Assembly (NCBI GenBank): GCA_022113835.1
Contig: JAILWY010000005.1
Coordinates: 8,946,501 to 9,010,500, forward strand
Length of the DNA stretch: 64,000 nucleotides
Source of the DNA: Atopsyche davidsoni
Taxonomy: Eukaryota; Arthropoda; Insecta; Trichoptera; Hydrobiosidae
Reading direction: 5' to 3'
Shown here in pieces: positions 12,085 to 23,400 of this stretch (within the stretch, counting starts at the first letter, position 1; each line of letters opens with the position of its first letter). The notes below the pieces were generated by a model. It saw only the letters and a program-made list of their open reading frames with translations, did not search any database and had not been told where the DNA came from. The translations under genes were made by a program, and so were the position numbers.

Positions 12085-12096
12085 AATAAAACATTA
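12085..12096. repeat. Right 12-bp target duplication of retroposon
   Basis: Exact second copy of the 12-mer at 11666-11677. Confidence 0.65.
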
Positions 12097-15000
12097 CAAT
12101 TTAAATGTTTAACTGAAAAATGTTTGTAAAATCTCGTTATTTTAAATATGAGTTATCGACTAGTATTTATATTAAATAGGCATTGCCTATGATCGTAGTT
12201 TGCCTATTCACTCAACAACACAAATACATTCGTCATTATTAAGCACCAAATTAAATTTGTGTATTATATTAACTTATAATTATTTAAGTTAATAGCCTCA
12301 AAATGAATTTAGTAAATTGTGAGTTAGCTGGACACTTTTCAGTTAAATTGAACCCAATTGGTATAAGAGGGTAGCCATTGCGCGCGCCACCGTCTCCTTT
12401 GTGATTTATGCTTTTCAAACAAGAAGCAAGTCAATGATTATCCGACTTATTGTCTGTAAGTATCCACTGGAAGTTGATAAATTTAATGGCGCTTTCTGTT
12501 TCCCCCTTATTTTATTTGTAAGGAAAGTATCCTATTTAAATTTACATCATATATAAAAATTCATTTTTTTCGGTAGTAATGAGATAAATGTTGCATTAAA
12601 TATAAAAACCGTTGTCCGATGCGTTTTCCTCAATTCAATCAACAAGTTGTTCTGAGAAAGATACATTGTCATCTAAATTGGGTAAGCTCGTATTCTACGA
12701 ATTTGCAAGTATACAAGTACTTTTTTTTGTGAATATATGGGGCGTTAGCTGCTACACTTTAGTTAAAATTCAAGCAACGTCTCTCGTTCTTCATACACCG
12801 AAATACGGCGGTCATTTAAAAACACGGACGCCTACCAGAAAATTTCCAAGATATGCTGTCCTCTCGCTGGATAAGCTGGAATAACAGCGGAGCAGCAATG
12901 GACGAATGCCATAGAAGTTGATTTACACAAATATAATTAGAGTTTGTTTAGTTTGTGTAGTTTAATTCATAAAACAGATATCGATTATGTAGCAAGTGTA
13001 GCATTATATTAAGTATATATTTTTACAGCTCTTGGGTCACTCCCAATCAGTAAAAATTGAATCATAAACTCTACCACTTTGACAAAGTATGATTGATGAT
13101 CAAGTTGCTATTTTTACACTGGATACTTTTTATTAAAAAATAAATATATAGGAGCTCCTATACTTTAATAATATGTATAATACAAAATTTTATTGATTGG
13201 TTCTGCGTTTGAGAATTTTTAGAGCTTTTGAGGATTTATATAATTAAGAAGCTATCAATGGTTTGTTAAAATAATAATCAGTCAAACCGAAATGATCAAA
13301 TAACTTAAATCTTTTTAAATATAAATTGTATAGAGCGTTGAAATAATTGCAGAATATATTTCTTCGTTTCTGAGAAACATTTTTGTCTTTAAAAACACAT
13401 CGGATACTCGTAATGCTTTGAGGTTTCAATAATAGCGTCAGGGATATGTTTGTTTTAAGATTTAGTCCGTTTGTTCTGGTGACCGAACAAATGGGGAATC
13501 CCATAACCAAGTGTCGGGGACAATATTTGCTGTCCTTCGGGGACAAACAATCGTCACAGCCTGCGCTCTCCTGAGGTGTGTCCGCAAACAAGTACAGTTT
13601 AGTTTGGAAATTTCGGAAATATTATTCATCTCGAACAACAGCACGTATGCCAGTCGTTGTTCCATAAATTGTATTTTTAATTTAACATATTATATGTTAG
13701 AAAAACAGTTTATTTTTTAATCGTTTTTCGGCCGGAGACTTCAGTCATTTATCAAGACGTGAACGCATGAAATCACAGCCAAAAACATTTGCTAAGCCAT
13801 ATAAATGATTCATATTTAATTCTTATACTTTTATCATGAAAACTCTAGCTATAAAATATAATTTTAAGCATTATTAAAATAATTTTGGTTATATAGTAAT
13901 AATATCAATTGTACTTTTATATAATTACTTTTTTTGTTAAGTTTGTTACATTTACTTTACACCCTTAATATTCCTAGTATATGCTAAGTCTTAATTTAAA
14001 TAGCAAGTAATTTCAAAACAAACACCTTATAGTTCAGAAATTTGTCCATAAAATAAAATAAGATTTTTCTTCTCAAATCCAAAACCTTTTTGAAATGACT
14101 CGTTAATCTTAGTCTAAAATGCAATATCATTTGATACTTGGCTATACTCTTTTCGATTAAAAATAAATATAGATTCCGCAGAGACACCCTCAAGTTACAC
14201 TACCTTCCTTACCCCCGTTAAATCTACGGGGGTTACCAACGGAAGTAGGTACAACCTGTTAAGCGGAACGCCCCACGAGCAGTTCATGACTTACAATCAA
14301 AATATCCTTTGTCTTACTTTTAAATACTACCTAGAAAATAATTGTGTCTGCTTCCGCGAGTATCCACAAAATTATAATAATGACGCAAATCACCAGTATA
14401 TTGAAAAATACTCATGCGTCGATCGACTGATAAAATACCGTCGTATACGTTGTAGTAAAAAACCTTATTTCAACGACGCTAATTTTTTTTCCGCTACAGC
14501 CTATTATATATTGTCGGTCAGTTAAAAAATCGAGGCCTTTCTAAAGCTGACACCCGCCGTATATCTGAAACAACTTTGCCACTTGACGAGTCTTCGCATC
14601 ACGTGCTTCTCCGCTGCGCTCCGTTGCACTATAAGAATGGGATTCACTTGACTTAGTAACGGCCAAGGGTATTCCCACAAACCTTATGAACGTTATGCCG
14701 AACCGTTAAATATTAACCATGCATCCGAATCGGAAGTTGAGATTTGTTTACATACATGTATGTTATGGCACGTAAACTTAATGCGGTGGGGGGCACTCGC
14801 ATTCGTACCCCTCCAGGCTTTCTCCGTTTCGATTTCCACATAATTTTATGCACTTGAGTGTAATGGAGAAAGCAAGGTTTCCATTCCTGAATAGTGATAT
14901 GATGTTTATCACTGCGCTACGTTTTCATATCAATTTCGATCACCTGACATTTAAATCAGTTGAATCAATATATTTTTTTACTCATCGGTGAAATCGTTCC

Positions 15001-15550
15001 GTCTACTTGGGAAAATGGCTAGAACTGGTACCAGGCGCTTCTCCTCGGAAGTATAGAAACGATTATTAAATAATACACAGCCTCATGCTGATTACTGTCA
15101 ATTGGGATAACCATATAAAACTGATCAAGGGTAAACTCTCTTAATTTCTTATATCTGTTATTTTTGTCCCTGTGGCAATTACGTGTAAGAACAATTCTCG
15201 AATGCCGACTTTGTTTCTTCCGCTGAAAGATGACAGAGTGAAACCCTTAATTGTCTTCCAGACCAAAGCGGGTGTAATTAATTCCCGAGGGATTCGACTG
15301 ACTTTATCCGGCGCGGATCTAACGCAGTCGTAGCCGCCGCGGGTATAGCGCTTTATTTAATTATTGAAGTGCTATACGTACTGTGACAGCTTTACCGGGT
15401 AGGTTTATTTTACAGGTGTGCAGTAATTATTAAATAAGTGAGACAGTATCAGTAATAATAATTTTTGGTTATGACAAATTAGATTTGGTAGCGAAGTGGT
15501 CTCGTTTGAATATATATTGAATCTTTTACCCCAAAACGCATGTTGTATAT
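12097..15550. other. AT-rich non-coding stretch
   Basis: No supported gene. A short stem (14211-14218 with 14226-14233, ACCCCCGT/ACGGGGGT) lies inside a less perfect larger inverted repeat. Other open frames lack coding character. Confidence 0.5.
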
Positions 15551-15625
15551 CAGGGGTGGGCAAACTTTTTATAATTACAGGCGACCTGCTTTTTAAAAAT
15601 ATATATAGGCTGCGGTCTACCAACG
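15551..15625 (+). mobile_element. Terminus of a hAT-type DNA transposon (truncated)
   Basis: CAGGGGTGGGCAAACTTTTT begins at 15551, and GGCTGCGGTCTACC follows some 60 bases on. This start, CAGGGGTGGGCAAACT, is a familiar hAT-superfamily terminal repeat. I found no matching inverted end within the next kilobase, so the element seems truncated or rearranged. The assignment rests on motif memory. Confidence 0.45.
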
Positions 15626-16019
15626 TCGTATGTGTTAAGTGATCATAGAAAATAATGATTTCTTCTCATAAAATAGTTAGTTAATGTGGGACAGGTATCA
15701 GAGGTGTGTACATATTAAACAAGCAGGCAACTAGGAATAGTTACGCATTCGACGCTTTGGTCACCGCTGTTATATATCTTTTCGCTTATATATATAATTC
15801 AAACCGAAAATAATTTCAATAAATTTTGATGCCTATGCCTCAACCTGTAATATTTATCCCAGGGTCGGCGTCTATGCATATTGATCAATTCCAACAAAAA
15901 TAGTGTAAATACAACAAGTATATTGTAAAAATGTAAGGTTGGCTAATTTTTAAAATCAAAATTTGAATCAATGGGGCATCGCTGGCTGCAGAAAAGAGTC
16001 AAGAGACAAAAGACGCTCC

Positions 16020-16205
16020 GTCCATTAGGAGCAAGTGGTGTCGCGTGCCCGCCCGCGAGCGTCCGCCAGCCTCTCCGGCCTCCTTCGGGCTCTCCGGCCT
16101 CTCCTCCGGCCTCTCTGGCCTCTCCAGCCTCCTCCAGCCACTCCGGCCTCCTCCAGCCACTCCAGCCTCCTCCAGCCACTCCGGCCTCCTCCAGCGGCGT
16201 CGCTC
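16020..16205. repeat. GC-rich minisatellite, 19-bp units
   Basis: Four adjacent 19-bp units of the form CTCC(G/A)GCCTCCTCCAGCCA fill 16122-16197. Shorter CTCCGGCCTC-like units precede them from about 16070. The patch is far richer in GC than its surroundings. The unit length is not a multiple of three, so the long proline/alanine/serine frames across it on both strands are by-products and not a protein repeat. Confidence 0.75.
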
Positions 16206-16692
16206 GCCTGCCCGGGGATGATTTAATCCCATTTAATCAAACCACACAACATGGCCGCCGCTTGCAAGTGCGTGCAATTAATATTGAAAAAAACATTAGT
16301 CTGCCACCTGCGGCTTATCAGATTTTCAGGATCAGGAACTTGATATGAATTAAATGCGATCTATTTCACATGCATCAAATAAATACGTTTATTATTATTC
16401 ACTATCAATACATGACATATTTAAAATATGCAAATTAATTTTAATCGCAGGTGGTCGTTTAAAAAATATAAGTTTACTTTTCGGTTTTGATTTTTCTTTT
16501 AAAAAAATCATTATAAAAATTCATTATAAAATTTTTCTATATGATAAGTGGTATTTTAAATTGGTTATACACTTACAAATCTATGATACATGTAGCATTA
16601 TAAACAGTGTAATAAAACACGCAAGAAGTAATTTTGAAAGAAAACAGATTGATAATTGATTTTTTTTATTGCATAATTGATTCATATAGTAT

Positions 16693-16764
16693 AAGGCTAT
16701 GTATGGAATATGTAAATAATAATAACGGGTAAGCAACCCGATATGCTATTCCATACATAACCTT
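16693..16764 (+). ncRNA. Nested hairpin, possible small-RNA precursor or short MITE
   Basis: Arms 16693-16710 and 16747-16764 pair over 18 bases with one G-U or mismatch. Inside the loop a second stem forms (16726-16730 CGGGT with 16736-16740 ACCCG). The 72-base fold has the size of a microRNA precursor. Nothing shows that it is transcribed, and a small inverted-repeat element would look the same. Confidence 0.25.
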
Positions 16765-17429
16765 AAAAAAAAATCAAATTTTAATTTTATGCCTGTGTTT
16801 TCTATCAAAATTACTTGCGTATATTTTGGGACACCTGTAGGTATACATTCCTTAATGAATAGATTATACGTTTTTTATTCAGAGTTTCGAGAATATTATC
16901 CCAAATGGTTGATGTTCTTGGTGATGTTCACGGTAGAATAAATGATATACCTAAAACTTAAGGCAAGAGTATCTCTTAACGTTTTGTTAAAATAACTCAA
17001 ATCGTGCTTCGGACCGGATCTATTTTCTCCGCTCAGCCAGGCTAACCTGACTTTCATTCTGATTAGCTTCAATTAAAGCATATATTTATTTTATAACCTA
17101 CCTCTCAACTTTGTAAGTCACAGTTCAAGCCATTGATCAACTTATTATACCATCTCGTGGGCACGAGCTCGGAGGCGGTAGTAGATTAAAGATAATGGAG
17201 AATTGATGGAAAATATAAGAAACGGAGGTGTAAGCCGTAATTTCCGGTGTGTGTGTCTATCATAATTGGCTTAATATTGTGATTGATTTCATTGCTCGCC
17301 TTTAATTTATTTATCAAGGAATTAATTAGGTACCAACCTAATATAAATTATCTAGGAAGAACCTCTTTATTTTATAATGCAAACACATGTGGATTGTATT
17401 TTTTTAATGTTTCGTATTTATTTTTACAG

Positions 17430-20400
17430 TGCAACAATGGATGCGCCCTGTGGACTAAAGCTTTGGAGACATCGTGTCAAACAGTCTGCGTAAGTTTCTT
17501 ATCAATATTATTGTTTTTTTTTATTATTATTACTGTTTATTGAATTTCAACAAATAATAATTCAATTCCAAGATTAATTATAATCTTATGTTATTTACAA
17601 TGTTGGTAAGCCAATGCTTGCAATACGGTGTGTGGCTTTCCCCTGTTCCTGGCGCAGGTTGTGGGGCTTACAAGGTGTGGCTTAGGTGGTAGTATACATG
17701 GGTTACTCTATTTTAGTTATCGGGTTTGTCTAGGGAAAAATATAAAAATCCCATCAACGTCGTATACGGGAAACTGAATTCCCAAGAAATTTCGCCACGA
17801 ACTATGAACGACTAACATTTTTTTTATAATATATTTTTTACAGAAAATACTTGATTTATGTTTTTTGTGAATAGTTTCGCCAACTTTCTATGATGGCAAA
17901 ACTAGTCACAAAAAATATAAATAAGAATGTGGGTAATCACTTGAAATATTTATTTTATTTAAATAAAAAATATCATAAATTATTTATGGTTAATAAATGG
18001 AAACGGGGAGATTGATAAATACATCTGATTTTAAAATAACGTTTTTATCATTTCAGTTGTTTTAAATCAGTTATTATTTATAATATTTATATTTATTATT
18101 ATCGCTGTGAGAAAAAAAGATTGTAAAAAGTTACGAATTTTTACACAATGTCGGTAGTTGTAACTTTTATTAAAATTATACTTAAAAAAAAAAAAATTAT
18201 TTCTTAATATTATTATTTTGAATGTCCGTACTTTATATTGCATTTATTCTTGCAGAATGTTACATCTGAAGTTCTATCACCCAGTGAACTATTCTGCGTC
18301 ATGGGCTGCAACGAAGCACTGAACAACTATTTCCAAAGACTGAAAGGTAAATATATATCGTTTTCTTTGATGTCATCAATCCTGGAAAGAGGGATCTTAA
18401 AAATACTTTTTAATTACAGATAAAATCGGCACTCCTCCGGCGCCTGCTCTGGTGGCCGACAGCCTCACCTCCACTTCACTCTCCTTGGAGTGGGAAGGGA
18501 CCCGACACTCCAACCTCAGCTACCTGGTGCAATGGCGATATGAAGAGCTGGCTGGAGCTTGGCAGTACTGCCGCAACCAGACCTGGGGGCATCATTCAGT
18601 TGTGCGTGTCGAAAACTTGCAGCCCTACACCAAATACAGAGTAAGTAAATTTATAAAAGAAACATTAAAATAAAATTATGTTTCAATTTGTTTATTGCTT
18701 AAGTTATCGTTACTTTAGTTTCGAGTGGCTGTGTTGCTGTCAGCCCGCCACAGTGACCCCATTGTATCAGCCCCCAGCGTCGTCATCAGCACACTTCCCC
18801 TGGGCCTACCCACTTCCGCTCCTATCGAGCTGCGGGTGTCAGCCCTGGATTCCCATAGAATATCGCTCTCTTGGGAACCCGGACCTTTTCCCAATGGACC
18901 CATTTTGTCTTACGTGCTACGGATATCAGAAACACCTGATGGATCTCCTGCCTTAAAGGTATTTCAATCTTACCACTCCTCCAAGAACAAAAGAGCATGT
19001 TTCCAGAATCTTTCTGTAACATTAATTTCTGTGCTATTATATATATTCAATACATACATTTGCAGGATTTGCCGGCATCAGAAAACAGCCTATTCTACAT
19101 GTTCCAAAGCTTATCGCCTTCTGTAAAGTACCAAGTGAGCGTAGCCATGAGAAATGGTGAAGGAGAGGGCCCTCAGGCTACTATGCTAGTCACCACCTTA
19201 GCTCTGCCTACAGGTAAAAGATTTTGTTTAAAATGTGTTATTGCTATTAAATTTTAAATTTGGTAAAGTTTCAATTGTATAATTTAATTATTTGTTTTAG
19301 CTGTGGCCAGTCAACAGCCGGTGTTGATTCTCGGCGGGAGGCACGTGGTGTTGCAGCAAGCAGCTGATAATATGTTTGTAGAGCCGACAGTCCTTTACAA
19401 AACACCGCATCGCATTCAAGGTAATGTAGTCTGAGCGTGCTTCAGCCTACTGATTGACTATTTTCAATAGATAACAATACACGTAACTACTTCATTTCAT
19501 TGTAATAAGGTATTGTGTGATGGAAAAAGTGTAACATTCTGTAATTAAAATTTTCCATGCAATTATTTTAATGATGTTTAGTTTTATAGCATACAATAAT
19601 TTATTATAAAGTTAAATATTTGTGTACATTGTTTTTCTTTTTTTAGGAGTCGGAATTGACATTACCAAAAACCTTTTGTTCGTATCCGACGCAAGTGGAT
19701 CAGTCTACAAAACTTCTCTATCCCACCAGTTTACTCCAGTTCCCATTCTGACTCCCAATCCTGCAACCTACAATCCTTTGGATCTTTCTGTAGACTGGCT
19801 GAATGGCCATCTTTATATCCTAGGAGAAGTTAACCACAACAATGATCATTCCAAATGGGAAGGAAGCAATTACATCCATTGGCAACTCGTAAGATGCGAC
19901 TTTGACGGCAAAGCTCAGACTATCGCTTTTGCAGGATTCAATTCCAAGCCTGTACACATTGAAGTTGACCCGTATAACGGGTATGTATTTTAAGCGATTT
20001 CCTAAAAAGAATTTGTTTATTCACTGTCAACCATTTTTATTTTTTGATCATCATTTCAGATATTTATTTTGGGCTCTGCAAGGTGCGACAAGCGGGGGTT
20101 TGTACCGCTTGGACTTGGCTGATATCTCTAACGGCGTGAAGCACGAAGTAATTCCTGACCAAATCTTTAAGGACCCAAATCTAGGAGCCTTCACGGTGGA
20201 CCACTCCAACTTCAGGATCTTAGTGCCTCAACTCAATAAGAATACGGTTCTCTCAGTTTCATTGGATGGGTAAATGCAAATTTGATACAAACTTTTCAAA
20301 TCTGGATTACAACTATGTAGTTTTAATGAATAATTTATTAACTTTTAGCCGGGAAGTTGTGGATTTTAGAAACAATACTCAGCGTCCTATGTTTGCTTCG

Positions 20401-23400
20401 GTGAAATCATTATCTTTCGCCAACGGACTCTTCTATTGGACAAATGGAGAGGAAGTTTTTATCGAAGAATATCACCAGGGACACGATATATACTTCCACA
20501 ATGTGTATCCGGAGATTATGAACAATAGTTGCAATAGTGTAAGAATTGTTTAATTTATAGAAAAAAAAATATTTTGAAATCAAATAAGATAAATATTTCT
20601 ACCTTGAAATGTGACTTGCAGGTTTTGGTTGCTCTGCGAGCATTTCAGCCAATTCCTATTGCTGTGAACCCTCCTATTGGACTGCAAGGGGTGATGGGAG
20701 CACGTCATGCGAAAGTCAGTTGGCAGCCACCGCACCTACTGGGGCACCAAGGCAACGGCGCTTGGCAACAGTGGCACTACCACCTGCAAATTACCAATGC
20801 CGATGACAATGCCACGGTCCATAGGTTAGATTTTTGTTTTTATGATCTGAGTTAAAGAAATATATTTATTTTTCTGTGTACCAAGTTGTTTGTACAATCA
20901 AAGGTATTTTTAATATTTTATCATTCGGGTACTGTAATGTTGGATATAATTTTTTTAGTTCAAAGAACACCTAATTTCATTTAGATTTAATTGATGCCAT
21001 CTGCTGGGTTAGTTTCATTTTTATCAATACTTCCGGATGTTGCAGCAGCTCATACTCATTCTCTGTACTCTGTTTTAATAATTTGTTTACTTAATATTAT
21101 TATATTTTAGATCTGACATCAACGGTACAACTTCATACATTGCAAAGGATCTCAAGGAAAATACTGTCTATATTATAAAAGCCGCTGCTGTTACATCTTC
21201 GGGAACTGGTATGCTGTATTTTTTATTTTACTTCAAATAATTTCTACACATCATTTTATTTATTACATGTGTTTATTTTTATTATCTTTAGGACCATGGT
21301 CATCAGAGTTTACTGCAAAAACACTCGCAACACCAGAAAATGGCGTCTTCAGCTCCATGCTCTGGTCGGCTCATGAAGGGTTGCTCAAGTCTGACCTCAC
21401 AGGAGACAATGTGCAGACTCTCATCCACAAGTCACACTTGCACAACACTTACATTACTGACATCTCTTGGTACAGAGACCAGCTCTACCTTGTTACCAAC
21501 ATGTCGAATGTCATGTGGTACAACATGACGTCTAGTGAGCAAGGCTGGCTTAAAGACATGGATAATGTCGGGAGCTTGGCTGTCGATTGGGTTGGAAGAA
21601 AACTCTATTGGTCAAACCCAAAGCAACAATTGGTGAGTACCGCTTACTTTACTAAAGTGTTTTCGATTATTGAAATCAATTATACATATACTTTTTATTT
21701 AATAGATTACTCGAGGTAACTTACGCGGTGGAAATCGAGAACCCGTCCCAATTGTTACAGTTGGAAAAGAACTGAAAGTTGATTCTAGTGAAGGCTTTAT
21801 ATATTGGAATACCGGACACGCAATCGAATGTGCTAGACTGAACGGAGAACACAAGATCACTTACTATCCAGCTCAACTCTTCAGAAAGCAAGGTCCTTAC
21901 TTGTTATTAACATAATTTATGTTAATAATTTATTTGTTTAAAAAGTCATCTTTATTTATTTTTACTTTATAGTTATGGGATTGACTGTCGATCTCGAAGG
22001 AAAATTACTGTACTGGATTGTTCATGGATACGAGGGTTCCAATCTCTATAAAGCACCGACTGCCGATGTTATTACACCAGAAATGGAGGTATGTATTTTA
22101 CCTATTAAGAGCATTATGACTGCAACAATAAATAAAAATCTCCATGTTAAATATTTTTTGCATGCGACAAGGACCATACTGAATACACTCAGTATTCATT
22201 GTAAGTATTATTATCATAAATAACAATCATAAAACCAATAAATTTATAAGAAATTTTAATTAAAAATATGAATGTTTATTTTTCAGGTTGCAGGAACTCT
22301 TGTATCTTCCCTATCAGGTGCAGTAACAATGGGACCTCTTTGTTACTTCAGTGACCGGTTGATTTGGCTTCAGGATGACGCTCACGCAGTCATATCTGAT
22401 CTGTCAGGCCAGAACAAAGCCAACTTGAACGGGATAGCCATGGCTTATGTCAATACCATTGCTGTTATCGATCCGAACCTCCAAAATATGCCGGGTAACT
22501 CATCACTGTCACACAAAGCATACATTTAATTCTGTTGTGCAAGAATTCTGTTTTAACTTTTGTATTTTGTATTGCAGTAGTGCGAAATGTCATTCCTGAG
22601 TCCGTTAACCAAACTTCCATTAAAATAGTAGGCGAATGGGACTCCTTCAATATCACGTGGAGTCCTATCATACAAGTTAACTATGGACAAGTCTTCTATG
22701 AGATAAAAATTGAATACAACAATAGACTACACATTGAAGTAAGTCGAAATGAAGTGCCATAATACTGAAATATCCATAACCTGTTGTAAAAATTCCATAA
22801 CCTATTCTTACATTTTTTTAGTACACGGGAACAGAGCCTCAAGTGGGTTACTCGGGAGGGGAGGTGCCGCCTTACAGTGCTGTGGACATGTCGGTGCGAG
22901 CCCATACTTACTGGGGTACCGCGGCGGTGGCCCGAGCACGCCTGCATTCGCCCCAGGCTCCTCCTTCCCTCCCCACCAAGCCGCGCATCTTCATCCTCCA
23001 TCACACTAGTCCCGTCAGGTAAATAGAGTTTGTCTACTGTCATAAAGAACAAAACTATAATTGACTAACCATAAATAACAAATTAATAAATATTGTTTTA
23101 GAAACGAAAATGAAGTAACAGCTGTGTTCAGATGGAACCAGCCCATGTTTATCAACGGTATAATTAAGGGCTATCGAGTGGACTGTTGGTATAGAGAAGA
23201 CAATATTGACCGATCAGTCTGCCAAAAAGAAATTGTTCCTCCTGAGCAGTTGCAATATTTTGCTAAAAATGTCTTAAGAAATGTATCATACTATTTTCAG
23301 GTAAACTTGATTTTTTAATTATAAATATTACTTTAGGCTAAAATGATTTAAGTTTAAAAACATTTTACTAATTTACAAATCAAATGTATTATCCAGGTAC

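Noticed and set aside
15943..16348. Long proline/alanine/serine-rich frames on both strands
   Set aside because: They arise from the GC-rich 19-bp minisatellite; the unit is not a multiple of three, so no peptide repeat is kept, and frames exist on both strands.
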